A stretch of DNA of 43,558 nt, taken from contig DHER01000079.1 of the NCBI GenBank assembly GCA_002399975.1, forward strand, positions 1 through 43,558, read 5' to 3'. Under the pieces are notes generated by a model. The model was not told where the DNA came from. It ran no database searches and was given only the letters and a program-made list of their open reading frames with translations. This DNA is from Firmicutes bacterium UBA4845. GTDB lineage: Bacteria; Bacillota; Clostridia; Tissierellales; Sedimentibacteraceae. This document shows, piece by piece, positions 17,265-26,182 of the stretch; the stretch's first letter is position 1, and the number at the start of each line of letters is the position of its first letter. A program made the translations under genes and the position numbers.

Positions 17265-18986
17265 ATGAATATTACTTTTGAAACACTGCAAAATCAAATA
17301 ATCGGTAATAATTATAAATTTAAAACACCCTATGGTGAAAGAGTTTTAACTTATGCTGATTTTACAGCATCGGGAAAAACTTTGGGCTTTATAGAAAAAT
17401 ATCTTCTTGAAGTACAAAAGTGTTACGGCAACACTCATACAGAGGATGATATTACCGGAGAAGTTATGACCAAGATTTTACATAAATCAGCTGATATAAT
17501 TAAAAAGTATTTGAATGCCGATGAAAATTGTTATGTAATACCATCAGGTTCAGGTGCAACAGGGGCAATAGAAAGCTTTGCAAAAATTATCGGCATATAT
17601 ATTCCGCCTGCTTCAAAAAAAAGAATTAAAAATATAATTGATGAATACAAGAAGAGCAATAAAGGAATAAATAAGATGATGAAGAATTCAGAAAAGTGTT
17701 TAAGTCATCTGCCTGTTGTATTTATCGGCCCTTACGAGCATCATTCTAATATTCTTATTTGGAAGGAAGGCATGGCGGAGGTTGTAGAGATAGGACTTAA
17801 CAATGACGGTGCCCTTAACCTGGAAGAATTAAAAAGAAAAGTTTCGGATGAAAAATATGTTGGCAGGCTGAAAATAGGATCTTTTTCAGCAGCATCAAAT
17901 GTTACCGGTATTCTTACTCCTGTTTTTAAGGTTGCTGAAATACTTCATGAAAATAATGCATATGCATGTTTTGATTTTGCAGCATGTGCTCCTTATATAA
18001 ATATTGATATGAATAAAAGTGATACGGAATATTTTGATGCAGTTTACATAGCTCCTCACAAATTTATAGGAGGACCCGGCTCATCAGGTATACTTGTTAT
18101 TAACAAAAAAATGTATGACGGTTCAATCCCTCCCACAGTAGCAGGAGGAGGAACAGTTTCCTTTGTGAGTCCATATGCTTATGATTTTATAAACAGTGTT
18201 GAGGATAGGGAAATGGCAGGGACTCCCGGAATTATACAGATTTTGCGGTCGGCATTAGTTATAGAGCTTAAAAATTATATAGGACTAGAAAGTATAGAAC
18301 AAAAAGAAAGGTATTATACTCAAAAGGTACTTGAAAGACTAAGTGAAAACAAAAATATTGAAATTTTAGGTCCAAAAGATGTAAACAACAGGCTGCCTAT
18401 ATTTTCAATAAAATTTAAACATGATGGAAAGTACATACATCCACGATTTGCAACCAAACTGATAAATGATCTGTTCGGCGTACAAACAAGGGCAGGCTGT
18501 GCCTGTGCGGCACCTTACGGACACAGGCTGCTGGATATAAGCAGTGAAAATTCATCAATATACAGATATTTCATAAAGGATGGAATGGCTTCTATAAAAC
18601 CGGGATGGCTTAGGTTTAACATTCATTATGTAATGACCGAATGTCAGGTAGACTTTATCTGTAATGCCATGGAATTTGTTGCTGATTACGGGTATTTGTT
18701 TCTCAGTGATTATATAATGGATCTTAAATCTGGTAAATGGAAGCACAAATCAGATAAGGAGGAATATGCCACAGTTGACAGATTTGGCATAGAAGAGAGC
18801 CTTGAATTTATCGACAAGATCGAAAATGAAGAAGCCGTATGCAAAATAAACTTAAACGATGAGTATGAAAGGTATTTGGCAGAAGCTGAAAATAATGCAA
18901 AACGATTAAAAGAAAATAGTGTCGTTGAGCTTAAATCATTTAAAGAAGAAGGCATTGGATGGTTTTATTTTATGAATACAGAATAA
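17265..18986 (+). CDS. Class V aminotransferase-fold PLP enzyme (cysteine desulfurase-like)
   Basis: This 573-residue PLP-dependent enzyme has fold type I, class V. Key sites are the SGSGATGAIESFAKI phosphate-binding loop, CFDFAACAPY (Asp stacking on PLP) and the Schiff-base Lys266 in APHKFIGGPGSSG. A Cys loop TRAGCACAAPYG contains Cys412 and Cys414, and Cys414 aligns with the active cysteine of SufS-type desulfurases (RxGHHCAQP). The C-terminal extension of about 130 residues past the core has no motif I recognise. ATG 17259 sits directly on the AAAGG site, while ATG 17265 is six bases away and preferred. No suf or isc genes are adjacent, so the substrate is unknown. Sulfur transfer or a Cys/Ser lyase role is possible. 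Confidence 0.8.
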   Translation: MNITFETLQNQIIGNNYKFKTPYGERVLTYADFTASGKTLGFIEKYLLEVQKCYGNTHTEDDITGEVMTKILHKSADIIKKYLNADENCYVIPSGSGATGAIESFAKIIGIYIPPASKKRIKNIIDEYKKSNKGINKMMKNSEKCLSHLPVVFIGPYEHHSNILIWKEGMAEVVEIGLNNDGALNLEELKRKVSDEKYVGRLKIGSFSAASNVTGILTPVFKVAEILHENNAYACFDFAACAPYINIDMNKSDTEYFDAVYIAPHKFIGGPGSSGILVINKKMYDGSIPPTVAGGGTVSFVSPYAYDFINSVEDREMAGTPGIIQILRSALVIELKNYIGLESIEQKERYYTQKVLERLSENKNIEILGPKDVNNRLPIFSIKFKHDGKYIHPRFATKLINDLFGVQTRAGCACAAPYGHRLLDISSENSSIYRYFIKDGMASIKPGWLRFNIHYVMTECQVDFICNAMEFVADYGYLFLSDYIMDLKSGKWKHKSDKEEYATVDRFGIEESLEFIDKIENEEAVCKINLNDEYERYLAEAENNAKRLKENSVVELKSFKEEGIGWFYFMNTE

Positions 18987-19209
18987 GCGGCTTGCACTTA
19001 TGATACTTTGACCGCAATTGGTGTTTGGCGTTCTAATTCCAGGTTCACTTATTGTTGTAATTCTTATTTAATCTACACAATTAATAAAAATTTAGTAAAT
19101 ACGCTCAATACTATTAAATAATCTACAATAAAAACATTTTTTTCATTGGTTATTTCTGAAGTTGAAATGAAATATTACATTAGGTATGTAGGGAAATAAA
19201 AATTTCATA

Positions 19210-19238
19210 TTGCTTATTACGAAAATTTATTATATAAT
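19210..19238 (+). promoter_or_regulatory. purR promoter with possible PurBox pair
   Basis: TTGCTT (19210-19215), a 17-base spacer, and TATAAT (19233-19238). CGAA at 19220-19223 and TTCG at 19250-19253 flank the -10 in inverted orientation. PurR of B. subtilis binds paired inverted CGAA motifs, but with 16-17 bases between, and here there are 26, so autoregulation is only suggested. Confidence 0.45.
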
Positions 19239-19266
19239 TAACAAAAATATTCGCATTGGAGTAATT

Positions 19267-20088
19267 ATGAAAAAATATAAAAGGAATCAAAGAATTGGAG
19301 CATTAATGAAAATCTTCGCTGAAAAGCCAAACTATGTTTTTTCTTACAACTATTTTTCGGAAATTTTCAATGCTGCAAAATCCACAATAAGCGAAGATAT
19401 GGCAATTGTAAAAGAACTTGTTTCTGAATTTGATTATGGGAAAATAGAAACAATACCGGGCGCATCAGGCGGTGCGGTGTTCGTACCCATATTGGGTGTG
19501 AAGGAAAAAACTGAAATATTAAATGAATTGTGTAGTTTATTTTCCCACAAAAACAGAATACTGCCTGGTGGATTTATTTATATGACAGACATATTCAATA
19601 ACCCAAATATTGTATTGAACATTGCAAAACTAATATCGACTGAATTTTCAAGTGAAAAAATAGATTGTATAATTACTGTTGAAACAAAAGGAATACCGGT
19701 TGCAATTTTATCAGGTCAAAGATTGAATGTGCCTGTTGCTGTAATAAGAAAAAACAACAAGGTCACCGAAGGGTCCACAGTGAGCATAAACTATGTGTCC
19801 GGCTCGTCCAACAACGTTCAGGCCATGTCTTTATCAAAAAGGTCATTAAAAGAAAATTCGAAGGTTTTAATAGTGGATGACTTTATGAAGGGTGGAGGGA
19901 CGTGCAAGGGTATGGCAGATATGATGAGAGAATTCAATGCTGATGTTGTGGGTACTGCTGTTGTTATTGAAACTAAGGAACCTAAAAAGAAATTGGTAGA
20001 TGACTATTTGTCATTGCTGCTGCTGAATGATATAAACGAAAAGGACGGACTCATCGATATACATCCCAATTATAATTTGTTAAAATAA
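19267..20088 (+). CDS. purR: Purine operon repressor PurR
   Basis: This 273-residue PRPP-responsive repressor of purine biosynthesis genes has an N-terminal winged helix (residues about 1-70, RNQRIGALMKIFAEKPNYVF and STISEDMAIVKELVSEF). A type I phosphoribosyltransferase-like domain follows, with the PRPP loop VLIVDDFMKGGGT (residues about 200-212). The frame extends upstream to 19210, but that would run through the promoter. ATG 19267 with TTGGAG upstream gives the family start MKKYKRNQRIG. Length compares with 285 in B. subtilis. It is first in the purR-spoVG-glmU-pth-mfd-spoVT block, as in Bacillus, but yabJ is missing. Confidence 0.95.
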   Translation: MKKYKRNQRIGALMKIFAEKPNYVFSYNYFSEIFNAAKSTISEDMAIVKELVSEFDYGKIETIPGASGGAVFVPILGVKEKTEILNELCSLFSHKNRILPGGFIYMTDIFNNPNIVLNIAKLISTEFSSEKIDCIITVETKGIPVAILSGQRLNVPVAVIRKNNKVTEGSTVSINYVSGSSNNVQAMSLSKRSLKENSKVLIVDDFMKGGGTCKGMADMMREFNADVVGTAVVIETKEPKKKLVDDYLSLLLLNDINEKDGLIDIHPNYNLLK

Positions 20089-20107
20089 TTTCATATTTTT
20101 GTGTCAA

Positions 20108-20134
20108 AAAAATGCAAATGTTTTTTGCATTTTT
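20108..20134 (+). terminator. purR terminator overlapping the spoVG -35 box
   Basis: AAAAATGCAAA (20108-20118) and TTTGCATTTTT (20124-20134) form an 11-bp stem with a 5-base loop, ending in its own T run. The TTGCAT -35 of the next promoter lies within the right arm. Confidence 0.55.
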
Positions 20135-20153
20135 CTCTAATGTATAGTATAAT
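20125..20153 (+). promoter_or_regulatory. spoVG promoter
   Basis: TTGCAT (20125-20130), a 17-base spacer, and TATAAT (20148-20153). This is a sigma-A-type match. In B. subtilis spoVG is famously sigma-H dependent, and I do not see a clear sigma-H site here. Confidence 0.65.
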
Positions 20154-20196
20154 AGTAGAAATCGGACATAATTTTTGGGGGAAGGTGGTGACAAAA

Positions 20197-20487
20197 ATGC
20201 AAATAACAGACGTCAGGGTAAGAAAAATTAATGCTGAAGGTAAGATGAAGGCAATCGTTTCCGTTACTTTTGATGATTGTTTTGTGGTCCATGACATTAA
20301 GATTATTGAAGGGCAGGAAGGCTTGTTTATAGCCATGCCGAGCAGAAAAATGCCGGATGGAGAGTTTAAGGATATAGCACATCCAATAAATTCCGAAACA
20401 AGGAACATTGTTTCAGAGGCTGTTTTTAAAGCTTATGAAGAAAAGCGTCACGAGGAGGAAGAACATAAAGAAGCGGCTCTTTTATAG
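20197..20487 (+). CDS. spoVG: Septation/sporulation RNA-binding regulator SpoVG
   Basis: This 96-residue protein matches SpoVG along its whole length (MQITDVRVRKINAEGKMKAI, SVTFDDCFVVHDIKIIEG, LFIAMPSRKMPDGEFKDIAH, PINSETRN). It is a conserved Gram-positive nucleic-acid-binding regulator affecting septation and sporulation. The frame is open upstream to 20101, but ATG 20197 follows AAGGTGGTG by six bases and gives the family start. The acidic/basic C-terminal tail (EEKRHEEEEHKEAALL) is typical and variable. It has its own promoter and terminator. Confidence 0.97.
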   Translation: MQITDVRVRKINAEGKMKAIVSVTFDDCFVVHDIKIIEGQEGLFIAMPSRKMPDGEFKDIAHPINSETRNIVSEAVFKAYEEKRHEEEEHKEAALL

Positions 20488-20523
20488 TGCCATGACTGAT
20501 GATTTTTTTAATCAACGGTATCC

Positions 20524-20550
20524 GGGTCTTTTATAGGCCCTTTTATTATT
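20524..20550 (+). terminator. Terminator after spoVG
   Basis: GGGTCT (20524-20529) pairs with AGGCCC (20535-20540), including one T-G wobble, with loop TTTAT, followed by TTTTATTATT. Confidence 0.6.
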
Positions 20551-20621
20551 CCCTAATTCATTTTAGTATAAATTTTTGACACTAAATAAAAATAAGCTGT
20601 CTGCTCAGTACTAAAAAATTT

Positions 20622-20650
20622 TTGACTTAATATAATATATGTAATATAAT
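20622..20650 (+). promoter_or_regulatory. Promoter of the glmU-pth-mfd-prsA operon
   Basis: TTGACT (20622-20627), a 17-base spacer, and TATAAT (20645-20650), 32 bases upstream of the glmU start. Confidence 0.7.
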
Positions 20651-20681
20651 AGCACGGTATTACAAATTGAGGAGAAATAAT

Positions 20682-22052
20682 ATGAATATGTCTATTATTT
20701 TGGCAGCAGGAGAAGGTACAAGAATGAAATCCGACACTCCTAAGATTTTGCACAAGGTGTGCGGGAAAGAAATGATTAAATATATTATTGAAGCTGCTAA
20801 AGATTCAGGTATAGAAAAAAATATTGTTGTACTTGGCTACGGAAAAGAAAAAGTAGAGAATAGTATTAAAAGCGTGGATGTTATAACGGTTGAACAGCCG
20901 ATCAAAAAAGGTGATCCTTACGGTACAGGGTTTGCTGTAATGGCTGCTCAGGAATATATTAACGATGAAGATACGGTAATAATTTTGTGCGGTGACGGGC
21001 CGTTAATAAGGAAAGAAACGTTACAGGAGTTTATGAAATACCATGATGAAAAAAATTGCGGGGTTTCTGTAATGACTGCATATCTTGACAATCCTACAGG
21101 TTACGGGAGAGTTATAAGAAACAATGATTCATCGATTATGAATATTGTTGAAGAAAAGGAAGCCACGGAGGAAATAAAAAAAATCAAGGAAATAAATACA
21201 GGTATTTACTGTTTTAACGGAAAATTATTGAAATATTCACTTGGAAAAATTGATACAGATAACAAAAAAGGTGAATACTACCTTACCGATACAATAAGAG
21301 TTTTAAGCAGTGAAAATTATAAAATAGGGGGATGGGCCATTCAGGAACCTAATGACATAAAGGCTGTAAATGACAGAGCACAGCTTGCTGAAGTAACAGG
21401 GATCATGCAGGAACGAATAAACAAAAAACATATGATGGCAGGAATCACAATGATTGATCCGAAGAATACTTATATTGAAGATTCGGTTATAATCGGCAGG
21501 GATACCTTAATTTATCCCGGAACGATTTTAGAAGGAAAGACCATTATAGGTTCTCATTGTACTATAGGTCCCAATACTCGAATAATTGATTCGACTGTAA
21601 GAAATTATGCATCGATTGAAAGCTCAAAGGTTATTGAGGCTGAAATAGGAGATGAGACTGTTGTCGGGCCTTTTGCATATTTAAGACCGGGGACTGTTTT
21701 GGGGAAAAATGTCAAAATAGGCGATTTTGTGGAGGTTAAGAAATCTTCCATAGGAGATAATTCAAAATCATCACATTTAGCATACATAGGTGATGCGGAA
21801 GTAGGGAAAGATGTTAACATAGGATGTGGTGTTGTTTTTGTAAATTATGACGGCAAGAAAAAGCACAGGACAACCATAGGAGATGGAGCTTTTATAGGAA
21901 GCAATTCAAATTTAGTTGCTCCGGTAAATGTTTCACATGGCGGATATGTTGCATGCGGCTCCACGATAACAGATGATGTTGAGGAAGGAGACCTGGCGAT
22001 TGCCAGATCAAGGCAGGTTAACAAAAAAGGTTTGGGAAAAGGCAGGTATTAA
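20682..22052 (+). CDS. glmU: Bifunctional GlcNAc-1-P uridyltransferase / GlcN-1-P acetyltransferase
   Basis: This 456-residue enzyme makes UDP-GlcNAc for peptidoglycan. The N-terminal nucleotidyltransferase has LAAGEGTRM (residues 7-15), a KILHKVCGKEMI block and CGDGPLI. The C-terminal half is a left-handed beta-helix of hexapeptide repeats (IIGRDTLIYPGTILEGKTII and on) carrying the acetyltransferase site. ATG 20682 lies seven bases after GAGGAG, and an upstream TTG 20667 is in frame but precedes that site. Length matches the family (about 456). Unlike B. subtilis, prs does not follow and pth starts nine bases later. Confidence 0.97.
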   Translation: MNMSIILAAGEGTRMKSDTPKILHKVCGKEMIKYIIEAAKDSGIEKNIVVLGYGKEKVENSIKSVDVITVEQPIKKGDPYGTGFAVMAAQEYINDEDTVIILCGDGPLIRKETLQEFMKYHDEKNCGVSVMTAYLDNPTGYGRVIRNNDSSIMNIVEEKEATEEIKKIKEINTGIYCFNGKLLKYSLGKIDTDNKKGEYYLTDTIRVLSSENYKIGGWAIQEPNDIKAVNDRAQLAEVTGIMQERINKKHMMAGITMIDPKNTYIEDSVIIGRDTLIYPGTILEGKTIIGSHCTIGPNTRIIDSTVRNYASIESSKVIEAEIGDETVVGPFAYLRPGTVLGKNVKIGDFVEVKKSSIGDNSKSSHLAYIGDAEVGKDVNIGCGVVFVNYDGKKKHRTTIGDGAFIGSNSNLVAPVNVSHGGYVACGSTITDDVEEGDLAIARSRQVNKKGLGKGRY

Positions 22053-22061
22053 CAATCTAAC

Positions 22062-22634
22062 ATGTATATAGTTGCGGGGCTGGGTAATCCGGGCAAGGAA
22101 TACGCAGGTACGAGGCACAACATGGGATATGATGCCTTGGATTACCTGGCGGAAAAGTATAGTGTAAAATTTAATAAACTGAAATTTAACTCCGTATATG
22201 GGGAGACAACCATAAACGGAGAAAAAGTTGTGCTCTTAAAACCTATAACATATATGAACAGAAGCGGAATTGCTATTAGCGAAATAATGAAATTTTATAA
22301 ATTACCGACGGAAAATCTTATAGTAATCTATGATGACATTGATATACCTGCTGGAACACTTAGAATAAGACCTCATGGGAGCCCTGGTACACACAACGGA
22401 ATGAAATCCGTAACTCAATATGTGGGAAATAATTTTCCCCGTATACGAATAGGAATTGGGAAAAACCCGGATATGGATTTGGCTGATTATGTGCTCCAGA
22501 GGTTAAGTAAAGGCGAGAGAGAAAAAATAAATCCCATAATTGAAAAGGCAGCTGAGGCTGCAGTTGAAATAATTAATAAAAATATAGACAGCTCTATGCA
22601 GAAATATAATATTAAAGCGACAGGTGAACAATGA
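22062..22634 (+). CDS. pth: Peptidyl-tRNA hydrolase
   Basis: This 190-residue enzyme frees tRNA from stalled peptidyl-tRNA. The family blocks are AGLGNPGKEYAGTRHNMGY with catalytic His19, LLKPITYMNRSG, IVIYDDIDIPAGTLRIRPHG (the conserved Asp) and THNGMKSVTQYVG. The glycine-rich stretch reads GSPGTHNG rather than the common GGSAGHNG, a mild variant. No clear ribosome binding site precedes ATG 22062, which is nine bases after glmU, so translation may rely on coupling. The 3' end overlaps mfd by four bases (ATGA). Confidence 0.95.
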   Translation: MYIVAGLGNPGKEYAGTRHNMGYDALDYLAEKYSVKFNKLKFNSVYGETTINGEKVVLLKPITYMNRSGIAISEIMKFYKLPTENLIVIYDDIDIPAGTLRIRPHGSPGTHNGMKSVTQYVGNNFPRIRIGIGKNPDMDLADYVLQRLSKGEREKINPIIEKAAEAAVEIINKNIDSSMQKYNIKATGEQ

Positions 22635-25600
22635 ACAAAATTTTGTTTGAACAGTTTCAAAAGACAGATAAGTTTAACGGAATAATTGAAAATTACAAGT
22701 CTGGAAAACGCCAGCTCCTTCAAGGTGTCAATGAAGAGGGTTTGGCGTATTTGGCATGTAATTTAATAGAATCAGCGGTAAATAAAATTCTGATCATAAC
22801 AAACAGCGAGACTAAATCGAAAAAATATAAGGAAGAAATATCAGCGTATACGGATAATGTATATAGATTTGAGCCCAAAGAGTTTTTGTTGTATAATGTT
22901 GATGCGCTGAGCAGGGATTCAGAATATAAAAGAGCCTTTGTCCTTGATAAGATTGTTCATTCAAAAAAGTCTATAGTTACTGCATCCATAAATTCAATAA
23001 TAACAAGAGTAATACCTAAAGATAGATTTAAGAATTCTGTAATAGAATTAAAATATGGTAACAGTTATGACTTAAATGTTCTTGGAAAAAGACTTACCGA
23101 CCTTAAATATGAAAGGGTGGATGCCTTAGAAGGGTCAGGTCAATTTTCTGTGAGAGGGGGAATAGTTGATGTTTTTTCTCCTTCGGAACCTTATCCGGTG
23201 AGAATCGAATTCTTTGATGACGAAATTGATTCAATCAGATCAATTGATATAAAAACACAGCGTTCGATTAAAAATTTAAAATCCACAAGAATTATACCCT
23301 GCAGTGATTTAATGTTTTATAAAGATGAAATCCGGAAAATACTGCAAGAAATAGACAAGGACTATCAAGACAGGTTAAACAAGATAAAATATCTTCCGGA
23401 CAGCAGGGAAAGAGAAGTCGAAAAAAATCTAAAAAATCTTTACAATAGCTATCAGGACAGGCTTAGCGGCGGACTGGAAATAGAAAATGCTGATTTGCTG
23501 GTTCCTTTCATAAAATATAATTTTGTAAGTATTTTAGATTACTTTGGTGACAATTTCATACTTATACTCGATGATCCTGAAAGAATTTTCGATGAATTAA
23601 AGTCTCTCAATGAAAACTTTAGGTTAAAATATGGAGAATTGTTCGAAAAAGGTGAAATATTTACGAAACAAAGCAGTATTCTCATAAATGAACAGGAACT
23701 AAAGGGTGAAATATCTAAAAAGGTATTTATATCTATAAATGGCAAAAATAAAATTTTTAATACTGACAGTACTGTTTCTATGCTTTTTAAAGAAGCTGCA
23801 CCTTATTACGGAAAGATGGATGAACTGGCTAAGAATTTAAATATGCTGAAATATAAAGGCTATAAGACTGCAGTAATACTTTCCGGAAGTAAAGAGTGCT
23901 TGAAGCTACATAACATTTTAGATGATTATGGATGTTCAACTATTTTGTCAGAGGATGCGGAAGATGATGTGTTCAGCGGGCAAGTTACGATTGTACCCGG
24001 AAGATTAAAAAAGGGGTTTGAATATTACGACAATAAAATACTTGTTCTCACTGAAAATGAAGTATTTGGTACTCTGAGAAAAAAAACTCACAGAAAAAAA
24101 AAGCGAAAAGGCTCCAAAATAGAAGTATTTACCGACTTGAAGGTCGGGGATTACGTTGTGCATGAGCACCACGGTATCGGAAAGTATATTGGGATTGAAA
24201 AGATTGATGTTCAAAATATCAAAAAAGACTACCTATGTATTAAGTACAAGGGTGGAGATAAGCTTTACGTTCCGGTGGACCAGTTGTCTCTTATACAGAA
24301 ATATATAGGCTCTGATTCAGAAAAACCTAAGATTAACAAAATGGGCAGTGCAGAATGGATAAAGACCAAGGAACGTTCCAAGGCGGCAATTAAAAATATG
24401 GCTGCTGAGCTTGTCAGGCTATATGCAAAGAGAAAGGTTGTAAAGGGCTATGCTTTTTCACCTGATACTGAATGGCAGAAAGAATTTGAATACAAGTTTC
24501 CGTTTCAGGAAACGGATGACCAACTTCGTTGTATAAGGGAAATAAAAAAAGACATGGAAAAACTTATTTGCATGGATAGGCTTCTTTGCGGAGATGTAGG
24601 CTTTGGCAAAACGGAGGTTGCTTTGAGGGCTGCTTTCAAAGCGGTTATGGATTCAAAACAGGTTGCTATACTTGTTCCCACAACTATATTGGCACAGCAG
24701 CATTATACAAATATTCTGGAAAGGTTTCGAGGCTATCCTGTTAAAATTGAGATGCTTTCAAGATTCAGGACAGCTTATCAGCAGGATAAGATTATTGATG
24801 AATTGAATAAAGGCCTTATTGATATAGTTGTTGGAACTCACAAGCTTTTATCTAAAGATTTGAAGTTTAAAGATTTAGGGCTTTTAATAATAGATGAAGA
24901 GCAAAGGTTTGGTGTAAAGCATAAAGAGCTTATCAAGCAGCTTAAAGCAAACATAGATGTTCTTACTCTTTCAGCCACACCTATTCCAAGGACGCTGCAT
25001 ATGTCTATGATTGGAGTCAGGGATATGAGTATAATATCCGAACCTCCAGGAGACAGGCTTCCTATTCAGACATATGTTATAGAGTATAATGAATGGATAA
25101 TCAAAGATGCCATAGAAAAGGAACTTTCAAGGAACGGACAGGTTTATTATGTTCACAATAGAGTTGCTGACATTGACAGTAGTGCAGCAAAACTTCAAAA
25201 ACTTGTACCGGATGCAAGAATAGCGGTTGCCCATGGACAGATGAGCGAAAGAAGCTTGGAAAACATAATGCTTGACTTTGTTCAAAAAAAATATGATATA
25301 CTGGTATGTACTACAATTATTGAAACAGGCATGGATATTACTAACGTGAACACTCTCATAATAGACAATGCAGATCACTTAGGCTTAGCACAGTTGTATC
25401 AATTGAGAGGAAGAATAGGCAGGTCTAACAAGGTTTCATTTGCTTACTTGACATATGAAAAGGACAAAATGTTGTCTGAGGTGGCAGAAAAAAGGCTGAA
25501 AGCAATCAAGGAATTTACCGAATTCGGTTCAGGATTTAAAATAGCAATGAGAGACTTGGAAATACGAGGATGTGGAAATATATTAGGATCTGAGCAACAT

Positions 25601-26182
25601 GGGCATATGCTCGCTATAGGATATGATTTATATGTTAAATTTCTGGAAAGGGCAGTTAAAGAGCTTCAGGGCAAAGTAAATGAGGATGAATACATTGAGA
25701 CATCTGTTGATTTAAGTGTTGACGGGTATATTCCTTCAGCATATATAGAAAACGAGGAACAGAAAATAGAAATATACAAAAAAATAGCAGCCGCAGAAAG
25801 CAAAGATGATATTTCCGATATAACTGAGGAAATTACCGACCGTTTTGGCGATCCGCCCAGACAAGTGGGAAATCTTTTGAATATTTCTTATATTAAGTCC
25901 CTATGTAGGAAACTTCACGTGAAATCTATAACGCAGCTGGAAAATACAGTTAACATTGAATTATGTTCTAATAATGATTTAAGTCAGGAAATAATAGGTT
26001 TCTTAATAGAAAATTACAATAAAAAAATAAAATTTGATGTTTCAAAGGAACCTCTTATTAAATATAAATTAGATTCCTCAGAGCAAATGAAAATACTGAA
26101 GGAACTTGAAAAATTCTTTGAGGTTTTAAATAAATACAAAGCAGGCCTTATGGAACCTGCCATGGAGGGAAATCATGATTAA
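22631..26182 (+). CDS. mfd: Transcription-repair coupling factor Mfd
   Basis: This 1183-residue ATP-driven translocase removes stalled RNA polymerase and recruits UvrA. Order: a UvrB-like N-terminal region (about 1-350); the RNA polymerase interaction domain (DLKVGDYVVHEHHGIGKYIG, about residue 500); an SF2 translocase with Walker A GDVGFGKT (Lys660), DEEQ box in IIDEEQRFGVKHKEL, SATPIPRTLHMSM, and motif VI QLRGRIGRS; and a C-terminal TRCF domain with REIRG-like LEIRGCGNILGSEQHGH. Length is normal. It overlaps pth by four bases and the next gene by eight, a tightly coupled operon as in Bacillus. Confidence 0.97.
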   Translation: MNKILFEQFQKTDKFNGIIENYKSGKRQLLQGVNEEGLAYLACNLIESAVNKILIITNSETKSKKYKEEISAYTDNVYRFEPKEFLLYNVDALSRDSEYKRAFVLDKIVHSKKSIVTASINSIITRVIPKDRFKNSVIELKYGNSYDLNVLGKRLTDLKYERVDALEGSGQFSVRGGIVDVFSPSEPYPVRIEFFDDEIDSIRSIDIKTQRSIKNLKSTRIIPCSDLMFYKDEIRKILQEIDKDYQDRLNKIKYLPDSREREVEKNLKNLYNSYQDRLSGGLEIENADLLVPFIKYNFVSILDYFGDNFILILDDPERIFDELKSLNENFRLKYGELFEKGEIFTKQSSILINEQELKGEISKKVFISINGKNKIFNTDSTVSMLFKEAAPYYGKMDELAKNLNMLKYKGYKTAVILSGSKECLKLHNILDDYGCSTILSEDAEDDVFSGQVTIVPGRLKKGFEYYDNKILVLTENEVFGTLRKKTHRKKKRKGSKIEVFTDLKVGDYVVHEHHGIGKYIGIEKIDVQNIKKDYLCIKYKGGDKLYVPVDQLSLIQKYIGSDSEKPKINKMGSAEWIKTKERSKAAIKNMAAELVRLYAKRKVVKGYAFSPDTEWQKEFEYKFPFQETDDQLRCIREIKKDMEKLICMDRLLCGDVGFGKTEVALRAAFKAVMDSKQVAILVPTTILAQQHYTNILERFRGYPVKIEMLSRFRTAYQQDKIIDELNKGLIDIVVGTHKLLSKDLKFKDLGLLIIDEEQRFGVKHKELIKQLKANIDVLTLSATPIPRTLHMSMIGVRDMSIISEPPGDRLPIQTYVIEYNEWIIKDAIEKELSRNGQVYYVHNRVADIDSSAAKLQKLVPDARIAVAHGQMSERSLENIMLDFVQKKYDILVCTTIIETGMDITNVNTLIIDNADHLGLAQLYQLRGRIGRSNKVSFAYLTYEKDKMLSEVAEKRLKAIKEFTEFGSGFKIAMRDLEIRGCGNILGSEQHGHMLAIGYDLYVKFLERAVKELQGKVNEDEYIETSVDLSVDGYIPSAYIENEEQKIEIYKKIAAAESKDDISDITEEITDRFGDPPRQVGNLLNISYIKSLCRKLHVKSITQLENTVNIELCSNNDLSQEIIGFLIENYNKKIKFDVSKEPLIKYKLDSSEQMKILKELEKFFEVLNKYKAGLMEPAMEGNHD

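Noticed and set aside
20569..20681. Riboswitch or T-box leader before glmU
   Set aside because: The leader is about 32 bases from the predicted promoter, too short to hold one.
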